A stretch of 5,587 bases of DNA from Anderseniella sp. (GTDB lineage: Bacteria > Pseudomonadota > Alphaproteobacteria > Rhizobiales > Aestuariivirgaceae): the NCBI GenBank assembly GCA_013041995.1, contig JABDRA010000684.1, positions 1-5,587 on the forward strand, read 5' to 3'. Below the pieces are notes generated by a model, which ran no database searches, was not told where the DNA came from, and saw only the letters and a list, made by a program, of their open reading frames with translations. The position numbers and the translations under genes are program-made. The stretch's first letter is position 1; each line of letters begins with the position of its first letter. Below are positions 1 to 5,441 of the stretch, piece by piece.

Positions 1-702
1 ACAAACAAGTGGCAGGTTAAAATGATAATGTCCAAAAAGCAGCTCCACAGCTCTCAAGGCATCAGCCAGATCGTCAGTGTCAAAAGATACAGCTGCATGC
101 CCGCGCAAGTCGTTCATCGACAATCGGTCCCGGCCAAACAGGGGGTGACCGGGTCCGCAAAAGAAACCAAAGAATTCGCGATAGATGATCTGGTATTCCA
201 GCCTGGGCAGTCGCCGGTTGACCAGGCAGATTCCCATACTGGCATTTTGATCATTTACCGTCTGGGCAACGCTGGCACTGGTCTCAACCGCAATCTGGAA
301 AGTGGGAGTTGGATGATCGGCGTGGAACTGGCGCAATGTATCATCAAGTAAAGGAGTGAAAACGTGGCTGGCCATGGCGATACGGACTGAACCGGTAATC
401 TCACCGGCGAACGCGCTTGTCACGGCCTGCAACTGCTCGACACTGCCGTATATCTGCCTGCACTCGCGGTACAGCGCACGCCCGGCAGCCGTAAGCCGGA
501 AAACTCCTCCGCCCCGCTCAAGCAGCCTGGCACCCATCTGGGTCTCGAGCCGTTTCAGGGCCAGGCTGACAGTCGGCTGTCGCAACAACAAGCGTTTTGC
601 CGCTACTGAAATGCCGCCTTCCTCCACGATGACGACAAAGGTGCGCAGCAGGTTCCAGTCCAGCTCGCCAGCAAATCTGTTATCTCGATGATGTTTCATC
701 AT
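1..702 (-). CDS. LysR-family transcriptional regulator (3' end beyond the window)
   Basis: This is a DNA-binding regulator of the LysR type, probably controlling the divergent transporter operon. I translated 234 residues from the ATG at 702; the frame is open to the left edge, so roughly 60-80 C-terminal residues of a usual 300-residue protein are missing. Residues 15-75 form the winged helix-turn-helix: LDWNLLRTF, then ISVAAKRLLLRQPTVSLALK (the helix-turn-helix itself), then RLETQMGARLLER and the LTAAG wing end. Residues 76-100 are the linker helix. The effector-binding domain begins near GEITGSVRIAM (100-110) and contains the typical ETSASVAQTVNDQNASMGI-like strand and FFCGPGHPLFGR (180-191). 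An adjacent ATG at 699 is equally possible, and an in-frame TAA at 717-715 limits upstream extension. No Shine-Dalgarno sequence is visible, so the mRNA may be nearly leaderless. The family call is secure; the ligand is unknown. Confidence 0.95.
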   Translation of the reverse strand, partial: MMKHHRDNRFAGELDWNLLRTFVVIVEEGGISVAAKRLLLRQPTVSLALKRLETQMGARLLERGGGVFRLTAAGRALYRECRQIYGSVEQLQAVTSAFAGEITGSVRIAMASHVFTPLLDDTLRQFHADHPTPTFQIAVETSASVAQTVNDQNASMGICLVNRRLPRLEYQIIYREFFGFFCGPGHPLFGRDRLSMNDLRGHAAVSFDTDDLADALRAVELLFGHYHFNLPLVC

Positions 703-709
703 ACATAGT

Positions 710-731
710 TTCAATTAATGTGAACCATTAA
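710..731. promoter_or_regulatory. Candidate LysR-type operator: two overlapping dyads
   Basis: TTCAATTAATGTGAA (710-724) is a TTCA-N7-TGAA dyad with the T-N11-A spacing (T711, A723) that LysR-type regulators commonly bind. It overlaps TTAATG-N5-CATTAA (715-731), a perfect 6-bp inverted repeat. The pair begins 8 bases upstream of the regulator's start codon and covers its possible -10 box. That placement would suit autorepression by the regulator itself. Binding is inferred from symmetry and position only. Confidence 0.45.
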
Positions 732-815
732 AAATATCAATTTGGCTAATTTCGGGGCCGCTTGCAATACTCGATCATAAGCACACAGTCCAAAATTGCA
801 GGCGTGTGGATTATG

Positions 816-823
816 AAGGAGGG
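816..823 (+). promoter_or_regulatory. Ribosome binding site of the first permease
   Basis: AAGGAGGG lies 11 bases before the ATG at 835, slightly further than usual. An in-frame TGA at 814-816 and no other start codon before 835 make this ATG the first possible start. The GCAGG at 826-830 is a closer but weaker match. Confidence 0.65.
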
Positions 824-834
824 ATGCAGGTAGT

Positions 835-1704
835 ATGGCGCAGGCAACCGACTTCGACAGGCGGCCGTGGATATTGCTTTCGCCGGCCTTGCTGGCGATT
901 ACCCTGCTTGTCATCGTGCCCATGTCGTTCATCCTGGTCTATTCGTTCTATGAAAACGTGGACCTGGCCATCGACAAGGTGGCGTTCCAGTTCGGCAACT
1001 GGAAAGAAGTGTTTACAGACGGCTACTATCACAATGCCATTTGGAAGACATTCCGTTTATCCCTCATCGTGACTGTACTGGCTGCGGTGTTGGGCTACAT
1101 TCCAGCCTACTTCATTGCTTCCACAAACTTCCGTCACAAGTGGTTGCTGCTGCTGCTGCTCATCCTGCCGTTTTGGGTCAGCTTCATCATCCGGACGCTG
1201 TCATGGATCCATATCATGGGCAATCATGGCGCTATCAACGGCATGCTGATGTGGCTTGGTATCATTGATGCGCCCATATCAATGATGTTCAATGAGTTCG
1301 CAGTCATCGTTGGCTTCATACACGTTTTTCTGCCCTACATGATCTTGAACGTTTATGTCAGCCTGGAAGGCATTGACGACAACCTTGTTCCGGCTGCGCG
1401 CACGCTGGGCTGTACTGAATGGCAAGCTTTCCGGGAGGTCACGCTGCCGCTTTCATTGCCGGGGCTCGCTGCCGGCTGTCTTCTGGTCTTCGTACTAACC
1501 GCTGGAAGCTATGTGACGCCGCTCATTCTCGGCGGGCCGAATGACTTCCTGTTCGGCAACCTCATCTACGACGCCATCATTACCGAGCTGAACTGGCCCA
1601 TGGGTGCGACCCTGTCATTCACCCTTCTGGTTTTACTGGGTGCCATTGTCATTATCTACAGCCGTTTCATGGGCATGAACCAGATTTACAAGGCATTCGG
1701 ATGA
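835..1704 (+). CDS. ABC transporter inner-membrane permease, PotB-like
   Basis: This is one of two membrane subunits of a binding-protein-dependent importer of the spermidine/putrescine (PotB/PotH) type. The 289-residue protein is of normal length for the family. It has a short cytoplasmic start, then about six hydrophobic membrane segments near residues 13-38, 73-96, 102-124, 154-177, 205-232 and 256-278. The EAA loop that contacts the ATPase is clear at 186-210: PAARTLG followed nine residues later by VTLPLSLPG. ILPFWVSFIIRT (110-121) and TAGSYVTPLILGGP (222-235) are typical of this subfamily. It is the first gene of the operon and ends 13 bases before the second permease. The first permease and its partner probably form a heterodimer. 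The family is certain; polyamine as substrate is only an inference, since opine, mannopine and amino-acid-derivative importers share this fold. Confidence 0.95.
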   Translation: MAQATDFDRRPWILLSPALLAITLLVIVPMSFILVYSFYENVDLAIDKVAFQFGNWKEVFTDGYYHNAIWKTFRLSLIVTVLAAVLGYIPAYFIASTNFRHKWLLLLLLILPFWVSFIIRTLSWIHIMGNHGAINGMLMWLGIIDAPISMMFNEFAVIVGFIHVFLPYMILNVYVSLEGIDDNLVPAARTLGCTEWQAFREVTLPLSLPGLAAGCLLVFVLTAGSYVTPLILGGPNDFLFGNLIYDAIITELNWPMGATLSFTLLVLLGAIVIIYSRFMGMNQIYKAFG

Positions 1705-1717
1705 GAGGGCTTGAAAC

Positions 1718-2503
1718 TTGAATTCCTGGAGCCTCTTGAGGGCCTACACCATCTTCGTCTACGTGTTCATGTTTGCCCCCATTGCGGTGGTCTTGCTGCT
1801 GGCATTCAACAGTTCCCAGTTTGGTGGTTTTCCCATCGAGGGGTTTAGCCTGCAATGGTTCGGTAAGCTGCTGGAGAACGAGGCGATCGTGCGCGCCTTC
1901 AAGACGTCCATGTTGTTGGGGCTTTTGACATCGTTGATCGCCACGACCCTCGGCATCCTCGCCTCGCTCGCACTGGTTCGCTACCGGTTCCGCGGCAAGG
2001 ACTGGATCACCACTGTCTTGATATTACCAGTGCTGGTGCCGGAAACCGTGCTTGCTGTCGGCCTGCTTATCTTTCTGCGCTGGCTGTCCATGCCGCGTTC
2101 TTTCGCGCTACTGTTGCTTGGCCACACCATTATCGCACTTCCCTTCGTTGTGCTGGTGGTGCAGGCGCGTCTCGTCGGCATTAAAAGGCAATATGAAGAA
2201 GCAGCACGCAGTCTCGGCGCCAACCCGCTGCAGGCGTTTTTCCAGATCACCTTGCCACTGCTCATGCCGGCGGTGTTCGCAGGCGCGTTGTTCGCATTCA
2301 CCATTTCGTTCGACAACATTACAGCGACAATTTTCTGGCGCCCTTCCGGCGTCGAAACGGTGCCGACGCAAATTTTCGGCATGCTGCGTAATTCGGTCAG
2401 CCCGGAAATCAACGCACTTGGCTTCGTGATGATTGTTATCACAGTCGGCTTACCACTAATGGCTGGCGGACTTGCCCGCTACTTCGCCCACAAACGGCGC
2501 TAG
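1718..2503 (+). CDS. ABC transporter inner-membrane permease, PotC-like
   Basis: This is the second membrane subunit of the importer, 261 residues, resembling PotC/PotI. Translation probably starts at TTG 1718: an in-frame TGA sits at 1712-1714, only AAC separates it from the TTG, and GAGGG (1705-1709) lies 8 bases upstream. The first in-frame ATG (1769) would cut into the first membrane helix. Hydrophobic segments are near residues 11-30, 63-87, 97-120, 128-150, 181-201 and 232-254. The EAA loop runs from 160 to 186 (EEAARSLG, then ITLPLLMPAV). FDNITATIFWRPSGVETVP (198-216) with VPTQIFGML is the usual PotC-family region between the last two helices. It follows the first permease after 13 bases and precedes the binding-protein gene by 27, so co-transcription and translational coupling are likely. 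Confidence 0.95.
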   Translation: MNSWSLLRAYTIFVYVFMFAPIAVVLLLAFNSSQFGGFPIEGFSLQWFGKLLENEAIVRAFKTSMLLGLLTSLIATTLGILASLALVRYRFRGKDWITTVLILPVLVPETVLAVGLLIFLRWLSMPRSFALLLLGHTIIALPFVVLVVQARLVGIKRQYEEAARSLGANPLQAFFQITLPLLMPAVFAGALFAFTISFDNITATIFWRPSGVETVPTQIFGMLRNSVSPEINALGFVMIVITVGLPLMAGGLARYFAHKRR

Positions 2504-2516
2504 GCAAAAATTCAAC

Positions 2517-2523
2517 AAGGAGG
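2517..2523 (+). promoter_or_regulatory. Strong ribosome binding site of the solute-binding protein
   Basis: AAGGAGG lies 7 bases before the ATG at 2531. It is the best site in the operon for both match and spacing, as expected for a binding protein needed in excess over its membrane partners. A second in-frame ATG at 2537 is one base too far from ideal but possible. Confidence 0.75.
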
Positions 2524-2530
2524 AAGTAAG

Positions 2531-3694
2531 ATGAAAATGAGTTCAACGAAACGCTACGAACGGCTTCAGGAAATGATCGGCAACGAAGACGTTGACCGGC
2601 GTACGTTCATGAGCCTGCTTGGCATGGCCGGCCTCGCCGCCGGCGTCAGTGGCGGCATCATGACCGGCATGAGCCGACAGGCAATTGCCGCTGCTACCGA
2701 GTTGCATTTTGAAGGCTGGGGCGGCGTTGTATCCGAGGCGCTGCGCAAGCACGCTTTCGCGCCTTATGAAGCCAAAACCGGCAACAAGGTTGTTGACGCA
2801 ACCTTCGGTGGCGAGGAAGAGGTGCTTACCAAGATAAAGGCAGCGGGTTCCACCGACGGCCACAATATCCTGCATTCGTCGGGGGTGAGCTGGTACAAGC
2901 GCTGGGTCGACAACGGTTACGCCAGCGAACTGAATGAAGCCAACATTCCCAACCTGGTCAACGTGATGGACGCCATCATCAAACCGTTCCGCGCCGTCAC
3001 GCCAGGTAAATTGTCAGCCGTGCCCTACGACTACGGCACCACAGGCATCGCCTACAATACCAAGCATGTCTCGAAAGAGGATGCTGAGAAGATGGGCGCT
3101 GAACTGTTGCTGAAGAAAGACCTCAAAGGCAAAATCGGCGGCTGGGGCGGCGACTGGGCCAACCGTGCCTGGTACGGCGCTCTCCAGTCGGGACAGGACC
3201 CCAACGATATCAAGGATTGGGACGCTGTCTGGGACAAGGCGCGTGAACACCGGGCGCTGGTTGTGAAGTACTGGTCTTCCGGCGCTGAATTGATGGACTT
3301 GCTGGCCAAGGAGGAGATTTACGTCACCGAGGCCTGGTCGGGCCGTGTCGCTGCGCTTCAGGCCCAGGGCCATCCAATCGGCTATGTCGATCCGAAGAAA
3401 GGTCTTGCTTGGATGGAAAGCATGTTCGTGCTGAAAGGCTCACCCATGGCCGAGGCGGAAGAATTGCTCAACTTCATGCTCGATCCGAAGACTGCCATTG
3501 CCGTTGCCGAGGGTCAGAAATATCCACCGTCACTGGATCCCACCAAGGTGAAGATGACCGACATCATCAACGGCCTGCCCGCATTTGACCCGACCGGCAA
3601 GCTTGAAGGGCTGGTGTTCCGCGATCCGTCAAAGTGGAACCCGCATGAGAAAGAGCAGAAGAAGATGTGGAACCGCGTCAAGAAAGGCGCCTGA
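2531..3694 (+). CDS. Periplasmic solute-binding protein with twin-arginine signal, PotD/PotF-like
   Basis: This is the receptor of the importer, 387 residues, longer than the ~350 usual for PotD because of its leader. The leader has a long 22-residue polar start, then DRRTFMSLLG (22-31), a twin-arginine motif, then a weakly hydrophobic stretch rich in Gly, Ala and Met (to about 48) and a likely cleavage site in RQAIAAATE after residue 53 or 55. The protein is therefore probably exported already folded by Tat. The mature part reads as a type 2 periplasmic-binding fold: LHFEGWGGVVSEAL opens it (58-71), VPYDYGTTGIAYNT (164-177) matches the family's PY-x-G-T-x-x-x-x-YN strand and hinge, and VTEAWSGRVAAL (265-276) matches the ligand-side region that carries aromatic and acidic residues in PotD. 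KYPPSLDP near 330-337 fits the C-terminal lobe. The leader carries no lipobox cysteine. The ligand is not identifiable; polyamine or an opine-like compound is inference. Confidence 0.93.
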   Translation: MKMSSTKRYERLQEMIGNEDVDRRTFMSLLGMAGLAAGVSGGIMTGMSRQAIAAATELHFEGWGGVVSEALRKHAFAPYEAKTGNKVVDATFGGEEEVLTKIKAAGSTDGHNILHSSGVSWYKRWVDNGYASELNEANIPNLVNVMDAIIKPFRAVTPGKLSAVPYDYGTTGIAYNTKHVSKEDAEKMGAELLLKKDLKGKIGGWGGDWANRAWYGALQSGQDPNDIKDWDAVWDKAREHRALVVKYWSSGAELMDLLAKEEIYVTEAWSGRVAALQAQGHPIGYVDPKKGLAWMESMFVLKGSPMAEAEELLNFMLDPKTAIAVAEGQKYPPSLDPTKVKMTDIINGLPAFDPTGKLEGLVFRDPSKWNPHEKEQKKMWNRVKKGA

Positions 3695-3720
3695 CCTGCC
3701 ACGCAAGGCAGCAATGCAAT

Positions 3721-3753
3721 GGCGGGCCGCCCTGCATCAAATGGCGGCCCGCC
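3721..3753 (+). repeat. Perfect 11-bp GC-only inverted repeat (hairpin) between binding protein and ATPase genes
   Basis: GGCGGGCCGCC (3721-3731) and GGCGGCCCGCC (3743-3753) are exact reverse complements separated by an 11-base loop. The stem is pure G-C and should be very stable in mRNA. It lies 26 bases after the binding-protein stop and ends 10 bases before the ATPase ribosome binding site. No run of T follows, only TACCTTTCA, so it is a poor intrinsic terminator. A role in protecting the upstream mRNA from 3' decay, or in partial attenuation, is likely by analogy with hairpins downstream of other binding-protein genes. Each arm is also nearly self-palindromic, so the pair doubles as a 13-base direct repeat (3719-3731 and 3741-3753) with one mismatch. 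Confidence 0.8.
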
Positions 3754-3763
3754 TACCTTTCAC

Positions 3764-3768
3764 GGAGG
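3764..3768 (+). promoter_or_regulatory. Ribosome binding site that fixes the ATPase start at 3773
   Basis: GGAGG lies 4 bases before the ATG at 3773. The upstream in-frame ATG at 3719 has no comparable site, and starting there would translate the 3721-3753 hairpin as an 18-residue extension unlike the family's N-terminus. The spacing of 4 is short but usable. Confidence 0.7.
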
Positions 3769-3772
3769 CACC

Positions 3773-4855
3773 ATGGCGGAAGTTAGATTGAAGGCCATCA
3801 GCAAGTCGTTTGGGCCCGTTGTGGCCGTCAAACAGGCTGACATAACCTTCCAGGAGGGTTCCTTCACCACACTGCTTGGCCCGTCCGGCTGTGGCAAAAC
3901 CACACTGCTGCGCATGATCGCAGGGCTGGAAAAACCGACCAGCGGCGATATCGAGATCGCCGGTCAACGCATTAATGATGTCCCGATCCACAAGCGCAAT
4001 CTGGGGCTCGTGTTCCAGAACTATGCGCTGTTTCCCCACAAGACGATTGCCCAGAACATCGGTTTTGGCCTGAATTACCGCGGTGTTCCTTTGGCCGACG
4101 CCCAGCAGAAGGTTATTCAGGCTCTGGAGATCGTGCGCCTTCCCGGTGTGGAAGACCGTTATCCTTCGCAACTGTCCGGCGGCCAGCAGCAGCGTATTGC
4201 GCTGGCTCGTGCAATTGTTATCGAACCCGATGTACTCCTGCTCGATGAACCGTTGTCGGCACTTGATGCAAACCTGCGTGAAGAGATGCGGGTGGAACTG
4301 AAAAACATCCAGCGCCAGATCGGCATCACCACCGTCTTCGTCACCCACGACCAGTCGGAGGCACTGGCCTTGTCTGACAAGGTTGTGGTGATGAGCGCCG
4401 GTAACATCGAACAGACAGGCGCCCCCCAGGAAGTCTACCGGCAGCCGAAATCAACGTTCGTGGCCCGTTTTCTGGGTAACGCGAATATCCTCACCGGCAG
4501 CGTTGTGTCGGCCGGGACAAAGTCGGCGAAGGTTGAAGTTGATGGTTTGGGCACCGTCACCGTAACACAAACCGGTTTTGCGAAAGGCGCCGCGGTGCAA
4601 CTCGTCATGCGGGCGGAAAATCTTCAATTGCACACCGGCAAGCCACCTGCCGGAAAGGCCGCTACCAACAGATTTGCAGGGACGGTAACAACCGTCGACT
4701 ATCAGGGCCAACTTGCCCGCTACTTCGTTTCCGCCGGGCCACATGAGCTTGAAGTGATCAGTACCATCGATGGCTCGCTTCTGAGCGAAGGCACACCTGT
4801 GACAGTGACAATCAATGGGTCCGACATGGTAGTTCTGGACGCCCCGGCACAGTGA
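3773..4855 (+). CDS. ABC transporter ATP-binding protein, PotA-like
   Basis: This is the cytoplasmic ATPase that powers the importer, 360 residues from the chosen start, close to the 350-380 usual for PotA/MalK/FbpC-type subunits. All nucleotide-binding elements are intact: Walker A GPSGCGKTT (36-44), Q-loop FQNYALFPH with Q82, signature LSGGQQQR (134-141), Walker B VLLLDEP (154-160), D-loop SALD (162-165) and the switch His192 in FVTHDQSEAL. GAPQEVYRQP and FVARFLGNANIL (217-240) mark the end of the ATPase domain. Residues from about 241 to 356 form the C-terminal TOBE-type beta domain, seen in VMRAENLQL and FAGTVTTVDYQGQLARY, a pattern typical of the polyamine/Fe/Pot subgroup. It is last in the operon, 78 bases after the binding protein, with the stable hairpin between them. 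Family assignment is certain; the substrate is not. Confidence 0.96.
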   Translation: MAEVRLKAISKSFGPVVAVKQADITFQEGSFTTLLGPSGCGKTTLLRMIAGLEKPTSGDIEIAGQRINDVPIHKRNLGLVFQNYALFPHKTIAQNIGFGLNYRGVPLADAQQKVIQALEIVRLPGVEDRYPSQLSGGQQQRIALARAIVIEPDVLLLDEPLSALDANLREEMRVELKNIQRQIGITTVFVTHDQSEALALSDKVVVMSAGNIEQTGAPQEVYRQPKSTFVARFLGNANILTGSVVSAGTKSAKVEVDGLGTVTVTQTGFAKGAAVQLVMRAENLQLHTGKPPAGKAATNRFAGTVTTVDYQGQLARYFVSAGPHELEVISTIDGSLLSEGTPVTVTINGSDMVVLDAPAQ

Positions 4856-4895
4856 GCCAGGCGGCTCGGCAGATCAGAATAATGCGGGTCAGATC

Positions 4896-4920
4896 GTGAC
4901 AATTTTCGAAACTTTGTCAC
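4896..4920 (+). terminator. Inverted repeat after the operon, possible transcription end or operator
   Basis: GTGACAA (4896-4902) and TTGTCAC (4914-4920) are exact reverse complements around an 11-base centre that itself contains the palindrome TTTCGAAA (4904-4911). It begins 41 bases after the ATPase stop, where the operon should end. No T-run follows, so it is not a standard intrinsic terminator. It could be a Rho-associated 3' end, an mRNA-stabilising hairpin, or a protein-binding dyad. I see no better terminator in this stretch. Confidence 0.3.
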
Positions 4921-5138
4921 CCACCTAAACAGGCGTTGCCAGATGCAAACATCGGACTGCTTTGCTTAGGCGTGTATGAGGTTGTCAATGCTCGACGCAA
5001 TGCGACTAAGGATTACAATTACCACCTCGCATATTATGGCTGCCGTCAACGCACGATGAGTTCCCGTTTGCGGTGATGGTCGTTATTTCGTTGCACCGTA
5101 ATTTAGGTAAGGACCAAGTTCGGCCAGTTGATTTAAGG

Positions 5139-5162
5139 TGAGACACATATCAGATTGTCTCA
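5139..5162. repeat. Inverted repeat TGAGACA-N10-TGTCTCA
   Basis: Perfect 7-bp arms (5139-5145 and 5156-5162) enclose a 10-base spacer. The 17-base centre-to-centre spacing, about 1.6 helical turns, and the AT-rich surroundings fit a dimeric repressor site. No gene start follows nearby, so the function is unassigned. Confidence 0.5.
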
Positions 5163-5181
5163 ATCCTGAATTTGTATATAG

Positions 5182-5205
5182 GTCAGACATATGACGTTAG
5201 GTCAT
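5182..5205. repeat. Cluster of GTCA/TGAC half-sites
   Basis: GTCA (5182-5185), TGAC (5192-5195) and GTCA (5201-5204) alternate in orientation. They form two overlapping dyads: GTCA-N6-TGAC and the perfect ATGAC-N5-GTCAT (5191-5205). The stretch is embedded in AT-rich DNA. This looks like a regulatory protein site, but no partner can be named. Confidence 0.4.
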
Positions 5206-5268
5206 TTAAATTACCAAAAGTTAATTAAATAACGTAAGTGATTCTTTTTTGCCAAACAACACAGGGTT

Positions 5269-5286
5269 TCATAGGTACACCTATGA
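5269..5286. repeat. Near-perfect 18-bp palindrome TCATAGGT-AC-ACCTATGA
   Basis: Two exact 8-bp arms (5269-5276 and 5279-5286) flank only two bases. This is the tightest dyad in the window, and its length and compact spacing suit an operator for a dimeric regulator or a recombination core. No T-run follows, and a 2-base loop cannot form a normal RNA hairpin, so a DNA-level role is more likely than a terminator. Confidence 0.6.
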
Positions 5287-5297
5287 CCAGAAAGGTA

Positions 5298-5399
5298 TCA
5301 TTCCTTCTCCAGGGTGAAGGAACCGAGTGCCAGTTGTTCGGTTGCCCCCAACAAAGTATGCGCCGCCATGCGATACTCATTGGCCAATTCCAGCAATTG
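5298..5399 (-). pseudogene. Possible C-terminal fragment of an unrecognised protein
   Basis: Between an in-frame TAG (5402-5400) and a TGA (5300-5298) the minus strand reads 33 codons without a stop. The product is helical and protein-like: QLLELANEYRMAAHTLLGAT, then EQLALGSFTLEKE. About two thirds of third positions are G or C, similar to the operon genes. The frame before the TAG is also readable for a short distance (NNPHPGEAASA) back to another stop, which would fit an eroded gene tail. No ribosome binding site is evident and I recognise no family. Chance is a real alternative. Confidence 0.2.
5301..5322. repeat. Inverted repeat TTCCTTC-N8-GAAGGAA
   Basis: Perfect 7-bp arms (5301-5307 and 5316-5322) surround an 8-base loop, enough for an RNA hairpin on either strand. 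It falls at the end of the minus-strand open stretch noted at 5298-5399. There is no T-run on either side. Confidence 0.45.
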
Positions 5400-5401
5400 C
5401 T
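5379..5401. repeat. Two adjacent perfect 10-bp palindromes
   Basis: ATTGGCCAAT (5379-5388) and AGCAATTGCT (5392-5401) are both exact palindromes separated by 3 bases, with centres 13 bases apart. They may be chance or a paired protein site. They also lie inside the minus-strand open stretch below, so codon content could explain part of the symmetry. Confidence 0.4.
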
Positions 5402-5441
5402 AAGCACTCGCAGCTTCGCCGGGGTGTGGATTATTCACTGA

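Larger units (their letters stand above)
703..834. promoter_or_regulatory. Divergent promoter region between the LysR gene and the transporter operon
   Basis: These 132 bases separate two divergent genes and must hold both promoters. The half next to the regulator is AT-rich (709-750). A candidate regulator promoter on the minus strand is TTGATA (740-735) with TAATTG 17 bases on (717-712). It would start transcription only a few bases before the ATG, which fits the lack of a ribosome binding site there. A candidate operon promoter on the plus strand is TTGGCT (742-747), 17 bases, CAATAC (765-770); it is a weak match, as expected for an activator-dependent promoter. A spaced inverted repeat, TGCAAT (763-768) and ATTGCA (795-800), lies downstream. 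The promoter boxes are inferred by eye and are uncertain. Confidence 0.5.

Noticed and set aside
22..691. Two plus-strand open frames of about 110 codons at the left end
   Set aside because: They lie opposite the LysR gene, whose helix-turn-helix and effector domain are unmistakable on the minus strand.
1981..2442. 153-codon open frame antisense to the second permease
   Set aside because: The plus-strand frame has clear membrane helices and an EAA loop; the antisense product is low-complexity and unrecognisable.
3719..3772. Longer ATPase start at ATG 3719, adding 18 residues
   Set aside because: No ribosome binding site precedes it, the added residues come from the GC hairpin, and the family N-terminus aligns with the start at 3773.
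3737..4348. 203-codon open frame antisense to the ATPase
   Set aside because: It mirrors the conserved ATPase domain, has no family features of its own and no ribosome binding site; it is a shadow of the real gene.
4854..4867. GAGCC-N4-GGCTC hairpin at the ATPase stop as a terminator
   Set aside because: The stem has only 5 bp and is followed by no run of T.
4976..5059. 27-codon plus-strand open frame starting at ATG 4976
   Set aside because: It has no good ribosome binding site and no recognisable product; frames this short arise freely by chance.
5238..5441. 67-codon plus-strand open frame starting at GTG 5238
   Set aside because: It has no ribosome binding site and an unrecognisable, irregular product; kept only as part of the possible remnant discussed in the findings.
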